Shown here in pieces: positions 15,878 through 24,515 of a stretch of DNA of 64,000 nucleotides; within the stretch, counting starts at the first letter, position 1; each line of letters starts with the position of its first letter. A program made the translations under genes and the position numbers. The notes beneath the pieces are model-generated. The model was not told the DNA's origin. It did not search any database and saw only the letters and a program-made list of their open reading frames with translations. This DNA is from Luteococcus sp052116585. GTDB lineage: Bacteria > Actinomycetota > Actinomycetes > Propionibacteriales > Propionibacteriaceae. Location: NCBI RefSeq assembly GCF_052116585.1, contig NZ_JBQKKT010000013.1, positions 24,031-88,030 of the forward strand, written 5' to 3'.

Positions 15878-17098
15878 TCAGTTCGCCCCGGTGCGGGCGG
15901 CGTACTGGGCAACGGCCCGGTCGAAGGCTGCCTCGAGCGCATCGGCGCTGGCCTGCAGGCTGAAGCGGGTGGTCATCAGCTCCCGGGCTCGGGCGTGCCA
16001 GCGGTCAAGCGTCGACTGGTCGGCGTCCCGAACGCAGCGGATGCCCTCCACCAGGTCATGGGGCTCCACGACGGCCCCCACCTCGTCGTCGATGATCACC
16101 TTGCGCAGCGGCTGCTTGGCATTGGAGACCACAGCCAGGCCGGAGGCCATGTAGTCGTAGAGCTTGTTGGGGCTCATGCCCTTGTTGAAGACGCTCTGGG
16201 GGCTGACGGTGTGCAGGCCGACGTCGCCTGCCTTGAGCAGGGCCACCAGCTCGTTCTTGGGTACTTGGCCGTGGAAGCGGACATTGGTCAGCTTGCGGGC
16301 GGCCACCTCGTCGACGGCCCACTGCTTGCGCGATCCGGAGCCGATCAGCAGGAAGTCGACGTCGGGCAGCTGCTCCGCGGCGTCCAGGATCAGGTCCAGC
16401 CCGACGTAGTTGGAGTGGTTGCCGCTGAAGACGGCGGTGAATCGGGTCAGGCCCAGACGCTCGCGCACCTGCTCCTTGGTCTCGGGAACGTCGAACTCGT
16501 CCAGGTCGGCACCATTGCCGACGACGGTGAGCTTCGCGGGATCGATTCCCAGGCCGCGGAAGTGGTCTTCCCAGCCGTCGGTCACGACGATGATCTGTTC
16601 GGCGCGCTGGTAGAGGGTCCGCTCCAGGGCGACCAGGATCTTGTGGACCAGGCTGCCTTCCTTGAGGGAGCCTCCGCTGACCAGGCTCTCCGGCCACAGG
16701 TCGCGGACCTCCATCACGAAGGGCTTCTTGCGCACCGCCGCCAACGCGGCTCCGGCCACGGGAGCCAGCAGCTGGGGGGAGGAGGCGAAGATGAGGTCGC
16801 AGCGCTTTCCGAGACCGGTGGCGAAGGCTTCGACAGCGAAGACGCCCCAGCCCAGGATGCGCTTGGCGCCGTTGCCGGCGTAGGCCGGGACCGGAACCAG
16901 GTTGAAGCGGGGGTCCACGGAACTCATCAGCTCACCGGTCGTGTGGTGGCGGGAGCTGGAAATGATGCGGAAGTCGTAGCCGCGCAGCCGGCTCAACATG
17001 TCAAAGGTTCGAGTGATGCCACCGTATTCGCGGGGGAAGGCGTACTGGTTGATAGCCAGGACTCGTCGTGCTGCCGGGGTATTCGCGGGCTGGTTCAT
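15878..17098 (-). CDS. Glycosyltransferase family 4 (WbuB-like)
   Basis: The 406-residue GT-B enzyme has the N-terminal pattern NQYAFPREYGGITRTFDMLSRL and MEVRDLWPESLVSGG near residue 130. The C-terminal region runs from NGADLDEFD to SPNKLYDYMASGLAVVSNA. The RDLWPES motif is typical of WbuB/WcaI-type enzymes acting on N-acetyl amino sugars. The ATG at 17098 is preceded by AAGGGACG; an in-frame upstream ATG at 17188 lacks a ribosome-binding site. It is probably transcribed together with, or just ahead of, the sugar transferase on this strand (about 170 bases apart). Confidence 0.8.
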   Translation of the reverse strand: MNQPANTPAARRVLAINQYAFPREYGGITRTFDMLSRLRGYDFRIISSSRHHTTGELMSSVDPRFNLVPVPAYAGNGAKRILGWGVFAVEAFATGLGKRCDLIFASSPQLLAPVAGAALAAVRKKPFVMEVRDLWPESLVSGGSLKEGSLVHKILVALERTLYQRAEQIIVVTDGWEDHFRGLGIDPAKLTVVGNGADLDEFDVPETKEQVRERLGLTRFTAVFSGNHSNYVGLDLILDAAEQLPDVDFLLIGSGSRKQWAVDEVAARKLTNVRFHGQVPKNELVALLKAGDVGLHTVSPQSVFNKGMSPNKLYDYMASGLAVVSNAKQPLRKVIIDDEVGAVVEPHDLVEGIRCVRDADQSTLDRWHARARELMTTRFSLQASADALEAAFDRAVAQYAARTGAN

Positions 17099-17162
17099 CT
17101 GCGTCCCTTCTGACGTCGACGCCGTGCGGTCGGGGTGACCCGATGCGGGGGTCACCCAAAGC

Positions 17163-17168
17163 AGTCTA
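17163..17168 (-). promoter_or_regulatory. Putative -10 box (TAGACT on minus strand)
   Basis: TAGACT reads leftward 65 bases upstream of the glycosyltransferase ATG at 17098. Confidence 0.35.
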
Positions 17169-17198
17169 GTGGTGACAGACGTGTCCACCCAGAGATAT

Positions 17199-17222
17199 AT
17201 AAGACGGTTGACTAGGTCTTAT
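17199..17222. promoter_or_regulatory. Inverted repeat ATAAGAC-N10-GTCTTAT, possible operator
   Basis: This perfect 7-bp dyad with a 10-base spacer lies 31 bases upstream of the leftward -10 box of the polysaccharide genes. It is the only AT-rich dyad in this intergenic region. The binding protein is unknown. Confidence 0.4.
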
Positions 17223-17368
17223 GTCCAACTATTTCAGCTGAATGCAAGCTGAAGGTCTGATGGTGGGCATCTGGCCTCGAATCCCGTGACTAGGGTTTCG
17301 GTGTGGTCAAAAGGGCAATCGTCTGCCAGCTGTCTGAGTGTTGGCTGAAGCCGTTCGGCTTCAAGGCG

Positions 17369-17421
17369 GAAGGTGCGTCATCGTGGACAGGACAAGAAGG
17401 TGCGTCATCGTGGACAGGACA
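17369..17421 (+). repeat. 27-bp tandem duplication
   Basis: The unit at 17369-17395 is repeated at 17396-17421 with a difference only at its last base. The unit begins GAAGGTGCGTCATCG and ends GGACAGGACA. It lies in non-coding DNA. Confidence 0.75.
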
Positions 17422-17869
17422 GATGGCCCGCCAGGTGCTCTGGGTGAACTGCCGTCGGGGGCGGCGCAGGCGGCGGGGCGGTTAGTCTTCTCCTGTGGGT
17501 GGAGCGCTGTCATCGACAGTCAAACCCCATCCGCACAGTTCGGACAGGAAGCTCGTTGGACAGCACAAGCCCTCGACGTCCCCGCCCAGTGTGGGCAGGT
17601 GTCGCCATCGCTCCCGGAGCGCGCGGCCGGCGGGGGTTCGAGTTGCATTCGATTGACTCCCCGAGCTGTCGACGGAATCGTTACCTTTTGTTGCAGGACA
17701 ATGGTTTTGGCGTGTTGTCTCCTCAATGCGGCAGTCGCTTGGGAGATGCTAGTGGCATCGCCGTCGAGGGTGCGGGGGGGCAGTGTCCCCCATGGTGCGA
17801 AATTATTGAGTGTGTGAATGGTCTGGAGTGGGGGGACGCGCAGGAGCGCGCCCAGAACGGAGGGTGCCC

Positions 17870-20800
17870 ATGAGTGGGTTTGACTCTTCGCGCGCCCGCA
17901 CGCGGACCGGCACCCGTCTGCTCAGCACCCTCGGCATCCTGCTGTTGCCCCTGGTCATCATCTCGGGCTTCCTCTGGGCCACCTCCGGCTCGTCCGGCCG
18001 GCTCCGTCAGGCGGAGGCCGCGATCGTGAACCTCGACGAGGGGAGCCTGGTGGCCGGCAAGCCGGTCCGCCTGGGCCAGGAGTATGCCCTGCAGCTCAAG
18101 AACCAGAAGGGCCCCAATTTCACCTGGCGCTACGGCGTCTCCCCGACGGAGGCCCAGCAGGGGCTCGCCGCGGGCCGCTATGCGGCAGCCGTGGTGATTC
18201 CGCCCACCTTCTCCAAGGTGTTGACGGGAACCAGCCAAGGAGGTGCGGACGAGAAGGCGACGCTCATCGTGGAGCGCTCGCCTGTTTCTGGTGTCAGCGA
18301 CCAGATGGTCTTCTCGCAGCTCTCGGCGGCCGCCACCCAGTCCGTCTCCAGCTCGGTGACGCGCACCTACCTGGAGAATCTCTTCGTCACCTCCACGGAG
18401 GTCGGTACCGCCCTGGGCGAGACCGCCACCGTCGCCCAGGAGGCTGCTGTTGCGGCAGACGCCCTCGAGGGACAGGCCCGTTCTGCCCAGGACGCGTCGG
18501 GCAGCGCCGCCGAGCAGGCCGACGAGGCCGGATCACGCACCGGACAGCTCGTCGAGGCGACGGACGAAACGGTCCGCGGCGTCCAAGGGGTGGAGGACTC
18601 CACCACTGCTGCCCAGGAGAGTGCCACCGTCGCTGCCGAGGCATCGGCCGAGCAGGGACGTGCTCTGGAGGAGGTTGCCAAGCAGGCCTCCGAGATCTCC
18701 GAGGTGGCCACCGAGGCCAACCGGAGCACCGAGGAACAGGCCAAGGGTGCAGCGGGTGCCGCCAAGGACGTCGCCACGGCTGGTGAGACTGCCGATGAGG
18801 TGGCTCGGTCGGCCTCGCAGAACCGCACGGCCGCCGAGGACTACACCGGTCAGGTGGGGGAGGCCGCCGCCCAGCAGGCCAAGCTGCAGCAGCAGCTGGG
18901 CGATGTCCAGGGTTCCCTGAAGGACTACGTCGAGAATGTGCGCGTCGTCACCACCGCGGTGAAGAAGGCGACGGGAGGCACCGGCGCTGCTGGTGACGCC
19001 GGAGCCGAGGTTCGCGAGCCCATGGTGACCCAGCCCACCGAGACCGCGGTGACCCAGCCCACCACGGGTCCGACGACGTCGGGCCAGGCCGGTTCCGAGC
19101 AGTCCGGTGCCAGTACGGGCCGAGAGGTGCGCGAGGAGAGCGGCCCCCGCATTCCACAGATCCCCCTGGTTCCTGCCAGGCAGGCACCGGCGCAGGAGGC
19201 ACGCCCCAAGAGCCTCCCGACGCAGGCCGCTGAGGGGCGTCCCGTCGAGCCCGGTGTGGAATCCTCCCGTAGCGAATCGCCCTCCCCGGTTGCCGAGGCC
19301 ACTGCAGACGCGACCCCCACGGAGTCCGATGCCGCACGCGCGGCTGCCGCCCCTGATGTCATCGCCGATGCTCGCGACGAGCAGGCGCCGTCCACGCAGG
19401 ACGCGGCTGGCCAGCAGCCCGAATCCGCACCGGCCCCCGGTCAGTCGGCCCGGGTGCAGGCCTCTCTGCGTCTCGATGTCGTGCGCAGCCAGGCGGCTCC
19501 GACGGCTGAGCGCGATGCCATCGTCAAGGAGCTGCGTGCTGCCGCCCGCTCCCTGGAGCAGGCCGAGGCCGATGTGCCGGAGCTCAACAAGCAGGCCGCC
19601 GCCAACCAGGCTGCCGCGGACGAACTGCTGGCCAGTTACCGGTCCATGATGGATTCGCTGCCGACCAAGAAGGTCAACGCGAACCAGGGCGTGGGCAACG
19701 TGCCGCCCGAATGCACCGAGTACAGCAAGGCCGACAAGGAGGCGCTACGCGCCTGCAAGGCCGGCGCCGCGGCCGGTTACAACCGTGCCGTCGACGAGGT
19801 CCTTGCGGCGTCAAAGGACAGTGGCCACGAGCAGAAGATCCTGCAGGTCCAGGCCAGCGCCAAGACCCTGGCCGATGCCCTGGAGTCGCTCGAGTCCAGC
19901 CGCGCGAAGACAGTGGCCACGCTCGAGGATCTCGCCGATCGCGTCGCAGGGCTGGACCTGACGACACCGGCCCCCCCCGTGGACCCGTTGCCCAGCACCA
20001 AGCCGTCGCCGACTGTGGACCCGACGCCCAGCACGGATCCCAAGCCGACTGACCAGCCCAGCGCCGATCCGAAGCCCAGCGCGGATCCGAAGCCCAGCGC
20101 GGATCCGAAGCCGAGTGACAAGCCGAGCGCGGATCCGAAGCCGAGTGACAAGCCGAGCGCGGATCCGAGTTCGAGCACGGAGCCAAGTCCGTCCGCCGAT
20201 CCGAGCGGCACTCCCGCCCCCTCGCCCAGCGACCAGCCGAGCGCGGATCCCAGTACCCAGCCGACCCCCGCCCCGGGCGTCGAGGTGCTCAAGGACGCCC
20301 AGGTGGCGGCCGCCGTGTCCCAGTTGGAAACCGCGTCGACCACGGTGGAGCGCCAGCTCGGCGAGCTGGACACGGCACTCTCCGAGGGCGTCGAGAGCCT
20401 GACCAAGGTCACGGCCGAGTCCGACGCGTCCAAGGCGCTGACCACCGGCGCCGACCAGATGGACCAGGTGGCCGCCCAGCAGGTGGAGACCGTGCGCCAG
20501 CTACAGGAGAGCCTGGACACCCTGAACCAGGGCATGACCCAGCTCGCCGAGAGCATGACGGGTCTGGAGACCTCCGCCGCCGCTCTCGACGCGGAGACCA
20601 CGAGGGTCAGTGACAACACCACTGCTGTGGCGGAGCGGATGCAGCTGCTCGACGATCAGATGACCTCTCTCCAGACGGCCACCGCGGAGGCTGCGGTGCG
20701 CGTCGCGGAGACCCAGGGCCGGGCGTCGGCCGTCCAGGAGCAGGTCAGCGCCCTGCAGCAGTCCAGCGGCGTCGTGACCACCCGGACCGAGGTGGTCACC

Positions 20801-21547
20801 CAGTCGGCGGCCCAGCAGACCGAACGCAGCGTCACCGTCGCCAAGCGCATCGACAGTGCCCACGCCCAGGTTCCCAACTACGACGACGCCGAACGCCAGA
20901 AGCTGACCGATGTGGTCAGCCAGCCCATCGACGTCTCGCGCTCCAACTCCTTCCGCAATGTCGGGTGGGTCAGCATGCTGATGCTGCTCTCGCTGTGGGC
21001 CGGCGCCATGGGGCTGCACAGCTCCCTGGTGCCGATCAGCAGCCGGGCCCGTCGCTCCACGGAGGGCTCGATCGGCCTGCTCGTCGCGGAGATGGTCCCT
21101 GCCGCCGGGCTCGCGGTGCTTCAGGGGCTGGCGGTCGGCGCCGTCGGTCGCGTGGCCTTGCCAATGTCGGCTGGTCAATGGGCCGCGGTCACGGGGGCGC
21201 TGGTGGTCGCCAGTCTGGCCTTTGCCGCGGTGAACCACAGCCTGGTGGTCTTCCTGCGCGGCTTTGGCCGTCTGGTGGCGGCGGCCTTCGCCCTGGTGGC
21301 GGGCGCCGGTCTGCTGACCCAGGCCTATCCCGACGCGATGCTGGCGCTGCGCGGTCTGTCACCGATCACGCCCGCTGTCGACTGGGTGCGCGCGATCCTG
21401 ACCGGTGCTCCGGGCGCTGGCACCAGCGCCGCGGTGCTGTTTGCCTGGTTGGGGATGGGAGCCCTGTTCAGCGCCCTGGCCATCCTGCGAGCCCGCAGCC
21501 CCGAGCCCCGTCGCGTGCCCACCATCCACGACCAGCCGGTGGAGTGA
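17870..21547 (+). CDS. YhgE/Pip-family large membrane protein
   Basis: The 1225-residue protein has one N-terminal membrane helix (residues 20-42, LLSTLGILLLPLVIISGFLWA) followed by the YhgE/Pip N-domain (about 60-190; EAAIVNLDEGSLVAGKPVRLG). A long Ala/Glu/Gln-rich coiled-coil region comes next. A Pro/Ser/Asp linker at about 700-805 contains repeated SADPKP units. A second coiled coil (about 810-1015) and four or five C-terminal helices (about 1030-1210) follow. The family includes phage-infection protein Pip and envelope proteins of unclear role. The ATG at 17870 follows GGAGGG. It is monocistronic with a perfect 12-bp hairpin downstream. Confidence 0.8.
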   Translation: MSGFDSSRARTRTGTRLLSTLGILLLPLVIISGFLWATSGSSGRLRQAEAAIVNLDEGSLVAGKPVRLGQEYALQLKNQKGPNFTWRYGVSPTEAQQGLAAGRYAAAVVIPPTFSKVLTGTSQGGADEKATLIVERSPVSGVSDQMVFSQLSAAATQSVSSSVTRTYLENLFVTSTEVGTALGETATVAQEAAVAADALEGQARSAQDASGSAAEQADEAGSRTGQLVEATDETVRGVQGVEDSTTAAQESATVAAEASAEQGRALEEVAKQASEISEVATEANRSTEEQAKGAAGAAKDVATAGETADEVARSASQNRTAAEDYTGQVGEAAAQQAKLQQQLGDVQGSLKDYVENVRVVTTAVKKATGGTGAAGDAGAEVREPMVTQPTETAVTQPTTGPTTSGQAGSEQSGASTGREVREESGPRIPQIPLVPARQAPAQEARPKSLPTQAAEGRPVEPGVESSRSESPSPVAEATADATPTESDAARAAAAPDVIADARDEQAPSTQDAAGQQPESAPAPGQSARVQASLRLDVVRSQAAPTAERDAIVKELRAAARSLEQAEADVPELNKQAAANQAAADELLASYRSMMDSLPTKKVNANQGVGNVPPECTEYSKADKEALRACKAGAAAGYNRAVDEVLAASKDSGHEQKILQVQASAKTLADALESLESSRAKTVATLEDLADRVAGLDLTTPAPPVDPLPSTKPSPTVDPTPSTDPKPTDQPSADPKPSADPKPSADPKPSDKPSADPKPSDKPSADPSSSTEPSPSADPSGTPAPSPSDQPSADPSTQPTPAPGVEVLKDAQVAAAVSQLETASTTVERQLGELDTALSEGVESLTKVTAESDASKALTTGADQMDQVAAQQVETVRQLQESLDTLNQGMTQLAESMTGLETSAAALDAETTRVSDNTTAVAERMQLLDDQMTSLQTATAEAAVRVAETQGRASAVQEQVSALQQSSGVVTTRTEVVTQSAAQQTERSVTVAKRIDSAHAQVPNYDDAERQKLTDVVSQPIDVSRSNSFRNVGWVSMLMLLSLWAGAMGLHSSLVPISSRARRSTEGSIGLLVAEMVPAAGLAVLQGLAVGAVGRVALPMSAGQWAAVTGALVVASLAFAAVNHSLVVFLRGFGRLVAAAFALVAGAGLLTQAYPDAMLALRGLSPITPAVDWVRAILTGAPGAGTSAAVLFAWLGMGALFSALAILRARSPEPRRVPTIHDQPVE
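20055..20170 (+). repeat. In-frame tandem repeats encoding SADPKP-type linker
   Basis: Repeated GCGGATCCGAAGCC units of 18-30 bases within the YhgE-like gene encode the Ser-Ala-Asp-Pro-Lys-Pro linker. Such repeats are prone to copy-number change. Confidence 0.7.
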
Positions 21548-21602
21548 GCTGGGGGTGCCCGCTGTACCGCTGCCGACCCCGAGGTTGGGCCCAGTGCCCA
21601 CG

Positions 21603-21632
21603 GATCCCCGCACCGCTTGTGGTGCGGGGATC
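21603..21632 (+). terminator. Terminator after YhgE-like gene
   Basis: GATCCCCGCACC (21603-21614) and GGTGCGGGGATC (21621-21632) are perfect 12-bp arms around GCTTGT. Confidence 0.7.
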
Positions 21633-21685
21633 GTCTGTTCCCGGCGAGCTCCCAAGGAGTGGTCGCGAGCGGCCCGTCCCAGCCC

Positions 21686-21916
21686 CGCGTGGGTTCGTGT
21701 GGCGCGCGTGGGTTTCAGCTCCGCGTGGGTTCGTGTGGCGCGCGTGGGTTTCAACACTTCGCGTGTGCTACAACCGTCGCGAGCCAATCCAACCCACGCG
21801 GCGCTGGGGTTGTCGGTTCCCGCGTGGGTTCGTGTGGCGCGCGTGGGTTTCAGCTCCGCGTGGGTTTCAACACCTCGCGTGCGCTACAACCGTCGCGAGC
21901 CAACCCAACCCACGCG
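21686..21916. repeat. CGCGTGGGTT palindromic repeat region, second locus
   Basis: Two tandem copies (21686-21800 and 21821-21916) contain four and three direct CGCGTGGGTT motifs and each ends with the inverse AACCCACGCG. The inner part, CGTGYGCTACAACCGTCGCGAGCCAA, differs from the locus near 11.8 kb but has the same layout: direct motifs, short GC-rich core, inverted motif. It lies between the YhgE terminator and the racemase terminators, in non-coding DNA. Confidence 0.8.
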
Positions 21917-21964
21917 GGCTCCCAAACCCCTGCCCAAGCCCCTGCGAGAGTGGCCTAACCAATA

Positions 21965-21997
21965 CCACGGGGAGGCCCCTGCGGCGCCTCCCCGTGG
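21965..21997. terminator. Hairpin with perfect 12-bp arms
   Basis: CCACGGGGAGGC (21965-21976) pairs with GCCTCCCCGTGG (21986-21997). It lies between convergent genes. Confidence 0.55.
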
Positions 21998-22045
21998 CGC
22001 TGCCGTCGAGGGCACCGGCTTGCGACGCGGCAGGGGGTGACACAG

Positions 22046-22075
22046 ATCGACCCCGGCCATACAGCCGGGGTCGAT
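22046..22075 (-). terminator. Terminator after racemase-like gene
   Basis: ATCGACCCCGGC (22046-22057) and GCCGGGGTCGAT (22064-22075) form a perfect 12-bp stem. It lies 27 bases downstream of the leftward racemase stop. Confidence 0.65.
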
Positions 22076-22101
22076 GGGTCGGGGTCAGGATCCTGACTAG
22101 C

Positions 22102-23142
22102 TCAGCCGCGGATCTCGTCGACGGTGACCGTGGTCAGACGTACCTGGACGGGCACCTCGTCGCCCACCGCGACCGATCCGGCGCCCGGCAGGAAGACCAG
22201 CGAGCTCTGCATGTGCGGGGGCTCGACGAAGAAGCGCTTCTTCCCCGCGATCGTGTAGGGGCTGAGGGCAAGACCCGCCGCCTCCATCGAACCTGACGCC
22301 AGGGTGATGGCTCGCTGGCGCATCGTCGAAGCCGCCGTCGGGGCCTCCAGGGCGATGCCGTTGGCGGTGCCGCCGCTGACCACCACCACCCATCCGTCGG
22401 TGGGCATCCGCCGCTGCCAGTAGCCAATTCGCTCGCCTCGATGCACCGGATGCATGTCCAGGACGCGCGCCGTGGTGCGACGCGTCTTCGGAGCGCCCAG
22501 CCACAGTTTGGTTCCCACGCGCAGGCGAGTGGGGACGGAGACCTCACCCCGCAAAGTGTCGTACTCCTGGGCTGTCAGGTGGCTCAGCCACAGCGGAGCC
22601 CGACGGGTGGCCAGTGCCCCCGCAGCCAGGGCACGGGCCTCGCCCAGACGGTCCTGCGCCACCATCGGCAGGTGGATGGTCCAGCCCTCCACCTGCAGAT
22701 CCCCCAGTCGTTCGGAGATTCGGCCCAGGTCCTCCACGGGGAGGCCATGACGACGCATGGAGGTCATCAGCTCCAGCACCACGCGGGCCCGGGGATTCAC
22801 GCTCTGGGCGGCGGCAAGGTCGTCGAGGCGGGCGATGGTGCTGATCACACGCTCGTCGTGCAGCACCTCCTCCCCATCGAAGCGGCTCCACGGGGTGAGG
22901 ACGACGATGTCTCCGTGCCAGCCGCCCGCGCGGACCTGGGCGATCTCGGGCTGAGTGCCCACCGCCAGGGTGTCGATGGCGGGATTTCGCTCGGCCAGCA
23001 GTGAGGTCTCCTGCGCCAGCCGGCCGAGGCCATAGCCGTAGCCATTGCCCTTGGCGACGGGGACCAGCCCGGGGGCCTCGTCGGCGAAATTGGCCAGATG
23101 GGTACGCCAGGCCTCGGTGTCGATGGTCAGGGCCAGGCTCAT
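22102..23142 (-). CDS. Alanine racemase-like PLP enzyme (atypical)
   Basis: The 346-residue protein has the Fold III racemase N-terminus with PLP-binding Lys in VPVAKGNGYGYG near residue 30. The C-terminal domain (RGERIGYWQRRMP) keeps the active-site-type Tyr in IGYWQ. The GYADG and MCMDQ segments that characterise canonical alanine racemase are not recognisable; GGTANGIAL and VEPPHMQSSLVF occupy these positions. The substrate may therefore not be alanine. It overlaps the FemAB gene by ATGA and is translationally coupled to it, so a role in peptidoglycan peptide synthesis is likely. Confidence 0.7.
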   Translation of the reverse strand: MSLALTIDTEAWRTHLANFADEAPGLVPVAKGNGYGYGLGRLAQETSLLAERNPAIDTLAVGTQPEIAQVRAGGWHGDIVVLTPWSRFDGEEVLHDERVISTIARLDDLAAAQSVNPRARVVLELMTSMRRHGLPVEDLGRISERLGDLQVEGWTIHLPMVAQDRLGEARALAAGALATRRAPLWLSHLTAQEYDTLRGEVSVPTRLRVGTKLWLGAPKTRRTTARVLDMHPVHRGERIGYWQRRMPTDGWVVVVSGGTANGIALEAPTAASTMRQRAITLASGSMEAAGLALSPYTIAGKKRFFVEPPHMQSSLVFLPGAGSVAVGDEVPVQVRLTTVTVDEIRG

Positions 23143-24386
23143 CGCTTGGTCACCTTCTTCACAAGCTGCGCGACGGGAGCGGCCTTCTGGGCGACGCTGT
23201 CCTTGATCCGGGCCCGGTTCATGTACCCGTCGAAGGCCAGGTAGAGGGGCTTGTTGATGGGCATGTCCCACTCGCCGGGGTAGGCGATCGCCTGTCCGCC
23301 GGTGCCCACCTTGAACTGGATCAGGCCGATCTCCGGATCGTCGGCGCCCACACCCTCGGTGATGCCGCGCAGGTCGTAGACGCTCGCGCCGGCCTCCAGC
23401 GAATCCTGGATCATCTGCCACTGGATGCGGTTGCTGCCGCGCACCTCTCGCTTGGCATTGCTGCTGGCGCCATAGGAGTACCACGTGTGCTTGCCCACCT
23501 GGATCCACGTGGTGGCGGCGACCACGTCGCCCTCGTGCCTGGCCAGATAGACGCGCATCCGGTCGATCCCCTGCGGCTGCTCCAGAGCCTCGCCGTCTTG
23601 CTTGCCGTTCAGCGCATCCCACATGGTCTCGAAGTAGCTCAGGGGGCGGGGGTGGAAGTTGTCGCGCTCTGCCGTCACCAGGTAGACCTCGTGGAAGGCG
23701 GCCAGGTCCTCGCGGGTGCCGCGGATGATCTCCACGCCAGACTTGTCGGCCTTCTTGATGTTGCGACGCCACAGCTGGTTCATGCCCTTGAGCACCTCGT
23801 CGGCGCTCTTCTGGGTGCCATCCTCGTGGGTCAGCGGCAGCTGGAAGTTGAACTTGGGCTGGCCAGCGGCAAAGCCCTCGCCGTCCTTGGGGGCCTTCCA
23901 TCCGAGCCGACGCAGCGTCGCCGCGACCTTGGCCACGTCAGGGTTGGAGGAGTCGGGGGTGACCTGCCCCAGCATGGTCACCTTCTCGTCGGCGATGGCC
24001 TCCTTGATGGTGTCGGGTCCCCAGGCGCGTTCGACGATCGCCGGGCCGATCCGCACGCCGAACGCACCCTTGCGCTTCACATGGGTGGTCAGGGCCGTGA
24101 GGATCTCGTCCAGGTCGTCGCGCAGCCAGTCGACGACCGGACCCTCGGGGAGGTAGGCGAGCGACCGCTTCACCTTGGGGAGCTGGCGGTAGAGCACCAG
24201 CCCGGCCCCGATGAGCTCGCTGCCGTCGAAGAAGCCCAGCGACTCGTTGCCCCACTCCGGCTTCACCTTGGCCCAGGCGGGCAGCTGCAGGAAGCTGACG
24301 GTGGTGGGGAAGTTCTGGTCCGCCGCCTTGGCCTCGACGAAGGCAAGGTGCTCGGCGGCGGTGATCTGGCGCACGGTGATGGTCAC
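23139..24386 (-). CDS. FemAB-family peptidoglycan interpeptide-bridge aminoacyltransferase
   Basis: The 415-residue FemXAB-type protein has two GNAT-like halves. Motifs include NFPTTVSFLQLPAWAKVKPEWG near residue 25, LPEGPVVDW near 78, WRRNIKKADKSGVEI near 205 and YDLRGITEGVGADDPEIGLIQFKVG near 350. Such enzymes add amino acids from aminoacyl-tRNA to the stem-peptide Lys or diaminopimelate. The GTG at 24386 sits only six bases after a TAGCCT -10 box, so the transcript is probably leaderless. It is the first gene of a two-gene operon with the racemase-like gene. Confidence 0.8.
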   Translation of the reverse strand: MTITVRQITAAEHLAFVEAKAADQNFPTTVSFLQLPAWAKVKPEWGNESLGFFDGSELIGAGLVLYRQLPKVKRSLAYLPEGPVVDWLRDDLDEILTALTTHVKRKGAFGVRIGPAIVERAWGPDTIKEAIADEKVTMLGQVTPDSSNPDVAKVAATLRRLGWKAPKDGEGFAAGQPKFNFQLPLTHEDGTQKSADEVLKGMNQLWRRNIKKADKSGVEIIRGTREDLAAFHEVYLVTAERDNFHPRPLSYFETMWDALNGKQDGEALEQPQGIDRMRVYLARHEGDVVAATTWIQVGKHTWYSYGASSNAKREVRGSNRIQWQMIQDSLEAGASVYDLRGITEGVGADDPEIGLIQFKVGTGGQAIAYPGEWDMPINKPLYLAFDGYMNRARIKDSVAQKAAPVAQLVKKVTKR

Positions 24387-24392
24387 CCTTCG

Positions 24393-24398
24393 AGGCTA
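24393..24398 (-). promoter_or_regulatory. -10 box of leaderless FemAB promoter (TAGCCT)
   Basis: Reading leftward, TAGCCT, six bases, then the GTG start. This spacing puts the transcription start at the start codon. Confidence 0.55.
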
Positions 24399-24448
24399 CC
24401 GGACGCTTCCTGAGCTCTTGGGGCGTGTGCGGGAGCACCCGGTCCCCA

Positions 24449-24515
24449 AACTGAGAGCCCTGGCGGCACTGGACACGTTCAAATCGGGTCCATGGCCGCT
24501 GGGGCTCTCAGTTTT
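24449..24515. repeat. Island-boundary hairpin repeat, copy 1
   Basis: About 65 bp with outer arms AACTGAGAGCCC-t-GGCGG and CCGCTGGGGCTCTCAGTT and an inner TGGAC/GTCCA stem. A closely similar copy in the same orientation lies at 34508-34571, on the other side of the restriction island. Copy 1 overlaps the hsdM stop codon (24508-24510). It may act as a terminator, and as a boundary or duplication mark. Confidence 0.75.

Larger units (their letters stand above)
17099..17869. other. 771-bp intergenic region without a convincing gene
   Basis: It separates the divergent WbuB-like and YhgE-like genes. Visible elements are a leftward TAGACT -10 at 17163-17168, a 7-bp inverted repeat at 17199-17222, a 27-bp tandem duplication at 17369-17421 and a GGGGG-cagtgt-CCCCC hairpin near 17776-17791. 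The ORFs present (for example 17338-17817 and 17499-17873) lack ribosome-binding sites and show no family motifs. Base composition is less GC-rich around 17640-17820. Confidence 0.6.

Noticed and set aside
17303..17873. Small ORFs in the 17.1-17.87 kb gap (for example 17338-17817 and 17499-17873)
   Set aside because: No ribosome-binding site, Arg/Ser/Pro-rich random-like translations and no recognisable motif.
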